A DNA stretch of 30,684 nt from Blastocladiella britannica. Taxonomy: Eukaryota > Blastocladiomycota > Blastocladiomycetes > Blastocladiales > Blastocladiaceae. The stretch covers positions 1-30,684 of the forward strand of contig MU624698.1 in the NCBI GenBank assembly GCA_025349905.2, given 5' to 3'. Shown here one piece after another: positions 1 through 11,009 of the stretch; within the stretch, counting starts at the first letter, position 1, and each line of letters starts with the position of its first letter. The notes under the pieces were generated by a model. The model was not told the DNA's origin, did not search any database, and saw only the letters and a list, made by a program, of their open reading frames with translations. The position numbers were made by a program, and so were the translations under genes.

Positions 1-142
1 CTGAAGAATTCCATTGGCGATAAAACGGACGTTTTGTTCCACATCACTTCCATCTCAGAATTCCAACACCCGATCTCTGTTCAGTGCGCAGCCGTGAAGT
101 AAAAAAAAAAATTCGGCAGCTCGCTGAAGCGGAAAAGTACAT

Positions 143-2017
143 TTATTGTGAAGGAATTTCAAACGGGACAGTCACGATGGTGTCAGACAACGTCTGCACC
201 ATGATTGGGATCTTTCGGGTGACGGCGACATCGTATAACCACGATCCACGAGCAAGTTTGTCAGTGTGCTCCTTGAGGAAGACGAGCGGGCACCCAGCGG
301 CCAAGTGCGCCTGCAGCCACCACTCGTACGTGACCTCGTTCCTGCACTCAAAGATCTTGATCCATTTCTTGGCCGTCAGGAGCAGCATGGCCTTGAGATC
401 GACGCCCGAGTGCAAGCATTGCCAGTAAGTACCAGGGGCGGCCACATTCAACCGCATCTGTGCCAGCTTTTGGGTCCCAATATTGGAGGCGATTGCAGAG
501 ACAAAGTCGAGGGTAAATGCTGCTGGCTTGAATCCATTGGTGGGCCAAATCACTTTGAAATCAATGGTCGATTTGCCCTTTTCGCAAAACAGGCCAACAC
601 GAGAACGCAACCATGATTGAATTTTCCGCGAGTTGTGCTGGATGGCACTCATGCACACCCATTGCCAGCCAAGTCGGTTGTGACGCATGTTCGTGTGACA
701 CCATTCAACCAGTTCCAAATTGTCGTCCTTGGCCATGCCAGCTGCACACGAAACAAGAATCATGGTTTGCTGAGGCAACGCATCTCGGTTGGCCTCCCAC
801 CATTTTACGACATTGAATTGCGCAGCGCCAATGGCAGTGCAGATCAATCGCTCGCCCCATTCAAACGAAATCTTGTCTACCGAGCCCAGAATCACATTCA
901 AATGATCCACATGTCCATGGCGGACAAGTTCTGGGACAAACTCCGGTTCCAATCGAAGCTTTTTGCCAATCACAAAACATTTATCAACCATCCACTGCAA
1001 GTATGGAGCACTCGGAAGAAAGGTCCTCGATAGCGTATTGTTCACACTCATAATTTCTTTCCAGTCCGGGGAGAACGAAAATGCATCGAGCGTGCTGTCC
1101 CAGTGCGTTCCTGACTCGTGAGAATGTTGCCACAACCACTCGGCCACTTCAACACGGCTCACGCTCAGTAAATGGCTCGTGTCGTCTGTGAGGGGCCCAA
1201 ATTTGTGTGCAGGTGTCCGGAATTCAAGGAACCGATCCCACCACCATTGTACTTCTTTAAAGTATCCATTGGCAATAGCCGAGTACGTTATTTTGGCAAA
1301 TGCAGCAGGCTCGGGCAATTCGCAGCGGTTGGCCATTGTCTCCCACCACCATTCCAGCGCATTTGCATGCCCCCAGCCAGAGAGCTCTCGTAACAGCTGC
1401 TCCGATTCCATCGCCGCCAAGTTGGGGTGCAGCACAGCATATTCTTCCAGAAGTGACAAATCGCCTTTGACTGCGAACCGGGCAGCAAAGCTAAGGGACG
1501 TGTTGGCAAGGTAGCCGCGCGCAAGAGCCCATCGAATCACGTCCAGGTGCCCTTGGCGGATAGCAGTAATGAAATAAACGAAATCCCACTTTAGCGGGAC
1601 GCAGATATCGTCGATGAGCCATTCAAGGATGTGGACGTGGCCGTGGCTCACCGCCATGTCAAGGTACCCGCCATATCCATGCCTGAACCATACAGAGCGG
1701 CCGAGCGACGTGGGGCCGGCGATTTCCCACAATTTGACGAGCACTGGTAGCGCGCCAACCCTGGCGGCAGTGGCGAGTGTGTCGGAGAGATTGTTGGCGA
1801 GAACATGGCTCGGGTAGTGCGGCAGTAGTTGAACGTGCCCGCGCCTGGCAGTGGCTGCAGGGCGAAATTCGCCAAAGCCGCGCGAGAGGACTGCGGGAAG
1901 GACCGAGTCGTCCTGTTGCTGGGGCAGTACATTCAGCACCGCAATAACTTGCTCGGGCGTGCACGTGGCACTGGCAGCGTGGGCCAGTATGATGTGGGCA
2001 ACGTGGTCAATCATCAT
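143..2017 (-). CDS. Ankyrin-like repeat protein, 624 aa, single exon
   Basis: An uninterrupted frame of 624 codons starts at ATG 2017 (a second ATG follows directly) and ends at TAA. The protein carries degenerate ankyrin-type repeats. Helices with a Gly-His pair are followed by Leu-Glu-Trp-Leu or Trp-Trp motifs, for example HGHVHILEWL, RQGHLDVIRWA and WGHANALEWWW, spaced roughly 30-60 residues apart. Such repeats usually form protein-binding solenoids. No catalytic domain, signal peptide or membrane segment is visible. Large families of Trp-Trp ankyrin-like proteins are known from Blastocladiomycota and from some amoebae and giant viruses. The intron-rich eukaryotic neighbours argue that this copy is a cellular gene. 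The absence of introns is unusual in this window. It is divergent from the gene at 2130, with 112 bp between the two start codons. The binding partner cannot be inferred. Confidence 0.85.
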   Translation of the reverse strand: MMIDHVAHIILAHAASATCTPEQVIAVLNVLPQQQDDSVLPAVLSRGFGEFRPAATARRGHVQLLPHYPSHVLANNLSDTLATAARVGALPVLVKLWEIAGPTSLGRSVWFRHGYGGYLDMAVSHGHVHILEWLIDDICVPLKWDFVYFITAIRQGHLDVIRWALARGYLANTSLSFAARFAVKGDLSLLEEYAVLHPNLAAMESEQLLRELSGWGHANALEWWWETMANRCELPEPAAFAKITYSAIANGYFKEVQWWWDRFLEFRTPAHKFGPLTDDTSHLLSVSRVEVAEWLWQHSHESGTHWDSTLDAFSFSPDWKEIMSVNNTLSRTFLPSAPYLQWMVDKCFVIGKKLRLEPEFVPELVRHGHVDHLNVILGSVDKISFEWGERLICTAIGAAQFNVVKWWEANRDALPQQTMILVSCAAGMAKDDNLELVEWCHTNMRHNRLGWQWVCMSAIQHNSRKIQSWLRSRVGLFCEKGKSTIDFKVIWPTNGFKPAAFTLDFVSAIASNIGTQKLAQMRLNVAAPGTYWQCLHSGVDLKAMLLLTAKKWIKIFECRNEVTYEWWLQAHLAAGCPLVFLKEHTDKLARGSWLYDVAVTRKIPIMVQTLSDTIVTVPFEIPSQ

Positions 2018-2129
2018 GTTTGTTTTTCGAGGCCTTCTCGTTTACCCAACACGATCGACATCAACAAAGGACTCATTCATTCATCCCACAAAGCCTATAT
2101 ATCTCCCACACCAAGCACCGTCCCCGGCA

Positions 2130-4228
2130 ATGACCAAGAATATTTCGCGCGCCGCTGCTCGCACTGAGACTTCGCGCAAGCTCGCCGCGCTACTGAACAC
2201 CACGGCGGTGCTTCTCGTTCCCCTGGCGTCGCTGGCCACCCGGCGCGACGACATGCGCACTCTGGACCCGCCCAAGGACCTGGCCCTGCCAATTGGCCGG
2301 CGCTTGGCCGCCGGCAACACTTTAGGTGCCGACGGCGAGACTGGGCCGTGGCTCCTGCCCAACAACTAGCTCAAGGACAACCAGGTGGCGCAACTGCGTT
2401 CGACCGAGGCGCCCACACACAATCCCGTGGTCCACCAGCGCATCGACAGCTTGGTCGCGGTGTTCGGTCTGCTGGGTATTGGCGGCGAGCTTATCGACGC
2501 CGCCGAGGGCGTCTTGGCCAAGCATACGACTGGCCGCAGCAGCGATGATGAGGCTGACAATGGGACGGCCGCGGATCCGGGTACAAAATCCCCGTGTCGA
2601 CAATGCGCGTGTGGCTGGCGGCGGTGGCTGCCCGCGTTCGCGCTGCCCGGGTCATGAGTGCCGCCGCGAAGGAGACGTGGATCGTGGACTTGCGTGCCCA
2701 CGAGCTCGCCTTGGGCGACTACGCGGGGGCCCAAGACCAGGACGCCAACGCACCTCTGATCGAATGGAAGGCGCTGTTCACTCGTGGCAAAGGCCGGCTG
2801 GCGGCCGCTCGGCTTGCCGACCACGCTTTGGCGCTGACGCGACAGGCACGAACGTCAGCCAAGGCGTCACTGGCGCGCGTCTTTGGGGAAGGTCGCTCCG
2901 ACCAAATGACGACTGACGTGGCATGGGACGCGGGCATGCTTACGGTTGCTTGGGTATGATCACCACCTTTTTCTTTTTGGATTCTCCTTGACACTGACAT
3001 GAAAAACACATCTGAACAGCTCAGCCAGTACGCGAATTTGGTGAATGCGATGCAAACCCTCATTGTGTACGACGGATTGGGGTACTTGGTCATCGCATTT
3101 GGTCGCGTACGTTTATTATTATTTTTCCAATTTTTTTTTTTTTGAAGATACCCTGACCAGGCTTTATAATAAAAAGGTAATCGAGCGCACCACCGACCCG
3201 ACTCTGCTGGTTTACCTTGCGGCGCGGGCGGTGACCGAATCGCTCATTGTGATCGACGTGCTCGGAGCCAAGATCCAAGCCCAGGACCTGGCTGGCAAAG
3301 ACCAGTCACAGTACATCACTGGTATGAAAATATTCTCCTTTTCTCTATTCGGGACCAGATAAACTCAATTTTTTTTTTTGTCAAAACAGACGCGGACCGC
3401 ATTTTCGGCACCGTCATGGACACGCTGATCCCGTGGCTGTAACAGGCCAAGACCGCGGCCACTCCGTCGCCCGAGGCTCTGGTCCCGCTTAACGCTGCAC
3501 GGTGCCGCTCCTTGACTGCGTCCGCGTTCCACAGATACTCGGTCTTCCGCAAAGCGCCCGGCATCAACGTGAGAGCCGATGCGATGGAGTCTCAGTTGCT
3601 GACCACTGTGCAAGCGTGGGCGGACAATGGTGTCAGACTCGGCAAAGCGGCGATCGAAGCCGCAACTGAAGAGGTCAAGCGAATCGAAGCTGCGACCGCC
3701 GCCGTAGGACCGTCGGCCAACGCTTCCGAGAGCGACGATCAGTGGCTCAACGATGACGGTACTGTCCGTGTCCGTCCCGCGACCGGCCGCCGGGCCCTGG
3801 CCCGCGCGCAACGCATTCGCGCCAGCGTGTGCATCGTCACCGCGCAAGCGCTCCAGCAAACGGTCGCGATCTTGGACACGTCCGAGATTCTCTTGGCGCG
3901 TGCGCCCACCGCACGCGCCCCCAGCGACTTGTCCAGCCGCATGGTCGATTGCGCTGCCCGGTCGAGTGAGGCGACGGACTTGCTGGCGACGGTTGAGCGG
4001 GGTGATGAGGTCACGGCCGAGTTGCCAGCGCGGACGGTGCGGGAGGCGACGCGGGTGAAACTCGAGCTGCTGGACATGGCGCAGATGCGCGCGGTACGCG
4101 TCGCGGCGATTGAGCACCGCCGGAAGAAGGAGCACGAGTCGCTTCCCTTTGCTTCCCTTGGACTGCCAACAACCCAAGCATGCCATATAGTATCCAATAT
4201 TCTCTGGCTTGTTTTTTGGTCAATTTAA
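2130..4228 (+). pseudogene. Unrecognised four-exon gene broken by two in-frame stops and a frameshift
   Basis: Four coding blocks join across well-formed GT-AG introns: exon 1 2130-2953, exon 2 3020-3106, exon 3 3177-3321, exon 4 3390-4228 (introns 66, 70 and 68 nt). Phases fit at all three junctions. The frame is nevertheless interrupted three times: TAG at 2367-2369, TAA at 3440-3442, and a change of frame within exon 1 between about 2540 and 2600 that fits a one-base loss. Codon use on both sides of each lesion looks fully coding (GC-rich third positions, no other stops). Both stops differ from a Gln codon by one C-to-T change. The predicted product is Ala/Leu-rich, with amphipathic helices such as RIDSLVAVFGLLGIGGELID and a mainly helical C-terminal part. 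I do not recognise the family. It may be a recent pseudogene, a set of sequence errors, or a recoded transcript. Confidence 0.6.
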
Positions 4229-4384
4229 TGCCACGAATCCCGATGTCCTGAAGCACTTGCCGTCCACGATCACACACCCGCCAGCGATTTGCCACGCTCA
4301 AAACACGCTGTACAATGCCGATATTGCCGCCGCCGGTTCATGAGTACTGCAATACGTTTATCAATCGAACTATTCTCAATTCAT
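4229..4384. other. Convergent spacer between the disrupted gene and the ABC transporter
   Basis: This 156-bp stretch lies between two converging stop codons and should hold both polyadenylation sites. No gene or RNA structure is evident. Confidence 0.4.
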
Positions 4385-7300
4385 TCAGTACGTGTAGTAC
4401 TTGTCCGTCACCTGAATAAACACATCCTCAAGCGACGACTGGTCGATCCCGAAATCCACCACGTCGCCGGCCTGCGCCATGTACTCAAACACCGCCGACA
4501 GATCGGTGCCAGGCGGCAGCGGGATGGTGATCCGCACCTCCCACCCATGGATCTCGGCGTCCGATTCGTTCACCTTCCCACCGCGCGCGCGAAGCGACGC
4601 CAGCGCGTCCTGGTGCTCGTACTTGACCTTGAGCCCGTCAAGTCCCAAGTCGCGGTGCAGCTTGGCCACCATGCTGTCCATGGCCGCAGACTCGGCCGCC
4701 AATGCACGCTCCTGCAACGACTCGGCGGGGACCACGGGCGCCGAGACGGGCAACTGCAAGTGCAGAGCGTGGCCCGAACCGTACCGCTTGCGCAGCGACA
4801 CCGGGTTGCCGAGCACGCGCATCCGCCCACCGGCCATGATTCCGATACGCGTGCACAGCGCGTCGGCCTCGGCCATCGAGTGCGTCGTCACCAAGATCAC
4901 TGTCTCGCCTTGCTCGCGAATGCGGCCCAGCAGCTTCCACACGCCCATGCGCGTGGCCGGGTCCAGTCCCGCGCTCGGCTCGTCGGCCAAGATCACTTGC
5001 GGGGAGCCAATCACAGCGATCGCCAGCGACAGGCGACGGCGCTGACCGCCTGAGAGCTTGCCCGAGGCACGGTCAATCGCTTCCGTCAGACCCACGAGAT
5101 CCGTCACGCGCTCGACCAGCTTGGTGAGCTCGTCGCCGGCCGACGGCGCACCACGCAAGCGAGCAAAGAAAATCAAGTTCTCGCGCACCGACAGGTCACG
5201 AATCACCATGTCACGCTGCGGGACCACGCCCAGCACCGACGACAGGTCGGACCTGTTGGTCAGCTGGCCGCCGACCCACGCGCTGCCGCTGGTCGGGTTC
5301 GACGAGCCCGTCAAGATGTTGAGCAGCGTGGTCTTGCCGCACCCGTTGTGGCCCAGCAGACCGTAAGTCTCGCCCTTGGACACGCCCATCGTCAGCTGCT
5401 TGAGCACGTGCTTGGCGCCAAACGACTTGTCCACGTCGACCACCTTGATGGCCAGATTGGTGTCGTCCACTGATGGCTTGTCGCCAGCAGAAGCCGCGAG
5501 CTTGAGCCGCTCGGCGCACACCTCGGGATCCTCGTCGTCCTGGCCAGCCTCGACCGCTGCGCCGGCGGCACCGAACGTCATCTCGGACGCGCTGGTCTTG
5601 CCGCCGCTGCGAGCCGCCACGCGCTCCTGCATGATGAACACAACGACCGCAAGCAGAATGTAACCAGTAGACGAAGCGAAGGAGATGGCGAGTCCCGCCC
5701 AGTTGATGGACGAGCGGAGCGCGAGCAGACGCATGTTGACGGCAAACGAAACGGGTGGGAACAAATGAGCAAAAATAGGGCCGTCCATGAGGCCGCCCGA
5801 CACGAGGGCGCCGAACGCGGCAAGGAGCGGCGGCAGGATAAACGATGCAAGGCGAACAATGAGCGTCGAGGAAACGAGAGCCGCCAGCACGTAACCGATA
5901 GCGATCATGCCGTGGACGGCCGCCAGCATCAGCACCGCGATCGGTCCGACCGAGAGCGTCACCGCCAGCGAGGGAGCAATCCACAGCGCAATCAGGTACA
6001 CGGGGAGCGTGATCATCAGCGAGAACATGTAGTTACCCATCCAGTAGGCCGAGAGCGACAGGCCATTCACCCGGTAGAACTGGAGCATGCCCGTCTCCTT
6101 GTCGTGGAACGGCTGCGCCAGGTACGCAAACAGGAACATGTACAGCGGGATCGCCGCGATCATGGAGCTGATGGTCGGAAGGACTTCCGGCTCATTGATT
6201 TGCGGCACGGCTTGCACGTTCCCCTGGATGCGCTCATCGGGCGACCCGAGCGTCTCGGTGAGCTGGGCGTTGGCAATGCCGTGCAGCACCTCAATCAAGT
6301 CCCAGTCAAAGACCTGGTTGTGGCCCGAGTACGAGTTGAGCGGGAACGGGGCGGACATGTCGGGAACATAGGCAGTGTCATGAATAGTGAAATCGCTGTT
6401 CATCTCGTTGATGATGTCGGTCGGCGCGGGAGTGCGGAGTTCGCGCGGCCATCTAATTATTATTTTATAACAATATGAGCCGACGTGGTCTACGAAGCAT
6501 TAAAGAAAATAAGAAAGAGCGTACCCAAGGGCGGCCTGGTGGCACTTGCCGCGGCTCGTGACACTGAGGTACATGGCCGCCGAGTACTCAAAGGACGTTG
6601 GGGGCACCACGATCTCGAGCTTGGTCGCGTTGGCCGAGAAACTGGACACCTCGAACCCGTAATCAGGCATGTTCTGCCGAAGGACATTGTACACGTCCTC
6701 GTCCTCGGTGATAAAAGACTTGGCGCCCTCCCCATACATGTAAAAGAACTGGGGGCACAGTGCGGGCATGCGCTCGGACTTGGCGTACATGGCGGCCAGG
6801 TTCTTCTTGATGATGGCGGCCGGGTGCTCGGTGACGAATTGGCGGGGGCCAAACTTGTCGGCGGTGGCGATCGGGTCCAACTTCTTGTCGGGAAGCACCT
6901 TGATTTCAAATCGCTTCTTGAGGTGGCTCGCCAGGTGACCAGCAGGGAGGGGCGGGGCAGTGAACGACTCATCGCGGACAGGGGTCTCGGGGGCCGGGTC
7001 CACGCCCTCTGCCAGCGCCGTGATGTTGGCAAACTTGCCCGTCGGGTCGCGGATCCAGAACCGGGCAGGGCCGTCCGCTGTACAAATGTGATGATTTAGA
7101 TAAAAGATTGAGGTAAAACGAGAGGAAAGTCGCGTACCGCGATTCAAAGAGCTCGAGTACAGAAGAGTATCCAAGGAAAAATCGCCATAAAGGCAGCCAC
7201 GAGAACTGCCGGGCGAGCACAGCCCCATGGACGAACCGATGCGGCCAACGTTGATGGTGGCGTTGCAGTTGGGGTCGCCCTGGTGCCCAAACCTGGGGGC

Positions 7301-10300
7301 GGACGGTGTATACGACAGGTACGAGCTGCTGGACTCGAGCTGCGTGCCAGACGTGCCGTCGGGGCACATGGACTCGCCCGACATGGCAGATTGCCCTCTC
7401 ATGACAGTCAGGACCACGATCGAGACGAAGTACACCATGAGCGTCGGGAGGAGCTGCTTGCACTGGTACCGGCGCGCCTTGTAAAAGACGGCAAGCACCT
7501 GGCCCCCGAACGACTTGTGCGCAACAAACTTGGGCATCTTGAACGGCGCGAGGTCCGCATCCTTGCTGGACTCGGCGTCCGAGTCGGTGGCGGAGTCGAC
7601 CTGGTCAAGGTAATCCTCGTAGTTGCCGCCGCGCGACGCCGCCAGCTTCTTGGCCTTGGCAATGGCAAGCTCCTCAATGCGCCGGCGCCCTGCCCGCTCG
7701 CCCACGTTGAGGAACACCTGCTCGAGCGTGGTGTTGGACACTTCCCACTGGCGCACGAGCTCGACGCGGTTCGTGTCGTCCGACTGCAGGTATTTGAGCA
7801 GCGGCGCAATCGGCTGGTCCTTGGCGAGCGTGGCCGCGTACATTTCCGAGGACCGCTGCGTGACAATGGCGTTGGGTGCATGGCGAGCAACCATGGCCGA
7901 AACGGCGTCGAGCGTCGCCCCCTCGGACACAATGAGCGATACCTCGTAGCCGGACCCGTGTTGGGCCTTGAGCGCGAGCGATGTACCAGAGGCCTCGACT
8001 CGTCCCTGGTCAATGATGCACACCTCGTCACCGAGCGCGTCGGCCTCGTCAAGCAAGTGCGTGGTCAAGATCACGGCCGAGTGCGCCTTGAGGCCCTGGA
8101 TGAAGCGCCAGACCTTGCGGCGGTTGATGGGGTCGAGCGACGATGTGGGCTCGTCCAGGATGATGAGCGGCGGCGACCCGATACTCGACAGGACAATGCA
8201 GCAGCGACGACGCATGCCGCCCGAGAACTCGCCCACGCACTGGTCAGCATGGTCCTCGAGGCCGACCTGCTCAAGACGGTCGCGCATGTACGCCTCTTGG
8301 TCTCCCGGAACGTCGCGGAACACGGCAAACATGCGAATGTGCTCGGCGGCCGTGAGCAGCGGCCAGGTAATGTCGTCCTGGGCCGTGACGCCAATGCGCT
8401 GCTGGATGTCGCTGATGCGACTGACGCCAAAAACCGACACGATGCCGGCCGAGGGAACAACCACGCCCGTCAGTGCGTTGATGGTGGTCGACTTGCCGGC
8501 GCCGTTGGGACCCAAAAGCGAGAGCACCTTGCCCTTGCGCACGGTAAAGGACACGTCCGCGACCGCGTGCTTGGTGGCGAATTTGAACTCCCAGTTGGCC
8601 TTGTAATCCACCTTGAGGTTCTTGACAATCAGCTCGTTGTTCTTTTCCGCCTCAGCGTCGACCTCCGGGTGGATCGAGACAGGCGACGTGGTCCAGTACG
8701 AACGCAGGATCGGGAAGTACCAGAGCTCGGAGCCTCCAAAGACCTGGTTAAAGTAGGCCGAAATCACGGACGAGAGGCATCCCCACACGATCATCATGAC
8801 CATGGTGACGATCGGCGGTGGAAGAGCAAGCTTGTCCTTGACTGAGCCGAAACCCATAGCTCCTGCGAGATAAACGGTCCCGATGCGGTTGTCACCGTTC
8901 GAGGAGAGCGTTTTCCCAACAAAGTTTTGTTGGACACCACCCGTCGCTACAAAATCGCGCGGCGAGTACATGGAAGGGTTTCCAAAGGAGGCTTTGATCG
9001 TTCCGTCCATGGACGCCATGTTGGTCAACTCTGAGTAGAGCTATATTTATATGTGGGTCAGTTATGTGGGAATGTTGAAGCCAAAAAAAAATCAAGCTGT
9101 ACCTTTCCGAAAGTGGCCACCGGCAGGAAAGAGAGGAGCCAACCACCCCAGCCATTGCGGTACGTGTCTTGCCAGGTGGCAGGGAAAGTGTCGCCAGCCC
9201 CAGACTTGGCGTCAGCGTAGCTGGTAGCGCCGGAAGCGCCAATCATGACGGCGCACAGGAAGCCCGCAAACAGGTTGATCGAGTAGGGTGTTGAAAAAAT
9301 GGAGGCTAATTTGTCGTCGTTAGTAAACTGCTGACACTGTCTGACAAAAGCAAGGAGCGTGTACCAAAAATCAACCCAAACGACACAAAATGGAAGCCGC
9401 CAGTAAACATGGCGAAAAAGAGGGACAAAAAGTCCAGCTTGGACAGCGAAAAGTCGGTATCGGTGAATGGGAGAACGATGAGCGAAAACAAGGATCCCGT
9501 GGCAACGAGGACTGCAACTGTAATCGTCATGGCAGTCCAGTAGGCTGCCTCGCGCATGCCAAATCGACGGAGCAAGGACATGAGGCCCATGGTTTCTAAT
9601 TAATGAATAAAGGTCAGCCGCAATCGCCAATCAAAAAAAGGATGGACGCACTCTCGTTGGCAACATGGCTGCTCAGGACGAGAAGCAAGGGACTGAAGCC
9701 AAGGAAGATGAAGGCAGGGACAAGGGACGAAGCGGTCGCCTTTTTGCCAGATTTTTTGAAGAGCACCCTGCCGCGATCAGTCGCCGACAGATTGTCCTCA
9801 ATGCGGCCCGGGAGCGGAAAGTGCGAAAAGCGAATGTCCATGTCCGGCTTGGGGAGACCCTGCATGTCGGCGCGCGTGCGAATCACGGCCTTGTCAATCG
9901 CGTGCTTGAGGACCAGGTTGATGCCGCGGTTCGACACAATGTTGGGCAGGAACTTGTCCGGGTGCTCGGGCGACACATCGACCACGTCGGGCTGGTTGAC
10001 GGCCCACAGCGTGTAGTGGGTGCCGCCCTTCTTGGCGATCTCCGCGTTCAACTTGTCCTTGTCGTTGAACGGAACGTTGGCATCGATCGCGGGGAAGTGG
10101 CCATTGTTGTGCAGTCCCTTGCCGATGAAGCGGATCTTCTTTCCCGGCTGATCCGAGCCCGGCGCCGTCACATTGAGCTTGACGGCCTTGGTGAAGGTGG
10201 TGAACGACACGCCAAAGTTGAAGTCGCGCTCGCGTTTGATTTGCTGCTGTTTGGTGGTCAGCATCTCGGAGAGCTCCTGGTACGAGCCCAGCGGCACCAC

Positions 10301-10636
10301 GTCGACGCCCTTGCGCAATCCGAGGTTGGCTGCGAGGTCGTCCATGACTGCCGCGTGGTATGGGTCGTTGGGGGCATAGTAAATGCGCGGCGTCTGGGCG
10401 CAGTTGGAGCCAGCGGGGCACGGCGGCACGGTGAGGGCAAGGGGAACAGGATCAATCACTGAGATATCGGGTGTGGGGGCATCAGGTGCCGTGCGCGTGG
10501 CCTTGTCGAACAAGAGGGCGAAAACAAGGCAGACGAGCGGGGCTAGGACGACGAGCGCGAGTTGCAGAGGCGAGCGCTTAAAGACCAGGGCGTTTTTGCG
10601 GAGCAGCGCCGACGTTTGGGTCAATAGGCGTGCCAT
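4385..10636 (-). CDS. Full-length ABCA-type ABC transporter, about 1980 aa, six exons
   Basis: Exons on the minus strand: 10636-9652, 9595-9365, 9305-9103, 9040-7138, 7077-6525 and 6452-4385 (introns 56, 59, 62, 60 and 72 nt). They close to 1981 codons ending in TGA. Order of domains: first membrane segment near residues 23-43, a large lumenal/extracellular loop, further membrane helices, NBD1 (Walker A GPNGAGKS about 650-657, signature FSGGM about 745, Walker B IILDEP about 766-771, H-loop TTHLLDEAD), a second loop and membrane domain, and NBD2 (Walker A GHNGCGKT about 1659, LSGGQ about 1758, Walker B ILADEP about 1779, switch TTHSMAEAD). Both ATP sites keep their catalytic residues, so it should be active. 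ABCA proteins mostly move lipids across plasma or organelle membranes. The substrate here is unknown. The exon 1/2 join restores the usual VANEKT-MGL stretch that precedes the helix bundle. The start is the first ATG, directly before a basic segment and a hydrophobic helix. Confidence 0.93.
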
Positions 10637-11009
10637 TTTGCTCTAATTGACTTTGGGTTGCGTCTAGTCTTTTAATGAGGATATATAGTGGCCAGTTGGG
10701 ACCAAGCGAGGACGAGGTAGGTGGGGGCGCGGCCTTCTATTTGAATCTTTTTTTCCAGGCGATGCTGTGGGGCTGTGTTTCAATCGAGAACTGCTGTCGA
10801 CCTGGCCGCGTTTCGAACATTCCGTGTAAACGATTAATCGAATTCATGTGAGCAATTGAGTGAAGACAGAGTCACCCTGGAGACGCGTGCACACTGTTGC
10901 CGGCGCTCATTGCAAGCTGGATCGACGATCTTCGACAAAGGGAAGTGCTGATGTGAACGAGGACTTTGAAAAACATCTCTTTCCAGCGCCACAAGCAAAT
11001 ATTTTTTCT
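10637..11009. promoter_or_regulatory. Divergent intergenic region between the ABC transporter and RIC8
   Basis: This 373-bp spacer separates two start codons on opposite strands and must hold both promoters. A TATATA-like run (gatatatag, about 10680-10688) lies some 45 bp upstream of the transporter ATG when read on the minus strand. A poly-T tract sits near 10746-10754. No open frame with coding character and no RNA gene is visible. Confidence 0.4.

Noticed and set aside
143..2017. Giant-virus origin for the ankyrin-like gene
   Set aside because: Such repeats occur in large DNA viruses, but all neighbours are intron-bearing cellular genes and base composition does not change. Nothing else viral is nearby.
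2326..2369. Intron ending at AACTAG that would remove the in-frame TAG
   Set aside because: The only nearby GT (2326) gives 44 nt and the wrong phase. No donor at 51-75 nt keeps the frame that is coding on both sides.
2130..4228. Reassigned genetic code with TAA/TAG read as Gln
   Set aside because: TAA ends the ankyrin-like, PIH1, XPO5 and RPL11 genes at their expected C termini and TAG ends RIC8. In-frame stops appear only in this one gene, which also has a frameshift.
4289..5984. Several 200-260 codon frames overlapping ABC exon 6 (plus strand 4289-5053, minus strand 5211-5984)
   Set aside because: They overlap the NBD2-coding frame in other frames, lack motifs and are explained by GC-rich codon bias.
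7283..8845. 520-codon open frame on the plus strand
   Set aside because: It lies antisense to ABC transporter exon 4, which carries complete Walker A, signature and Walker B motifs. The antisense product is Arg/His/Leu-rich with no family signature, as expected for a shadow of a GC-rich gene.
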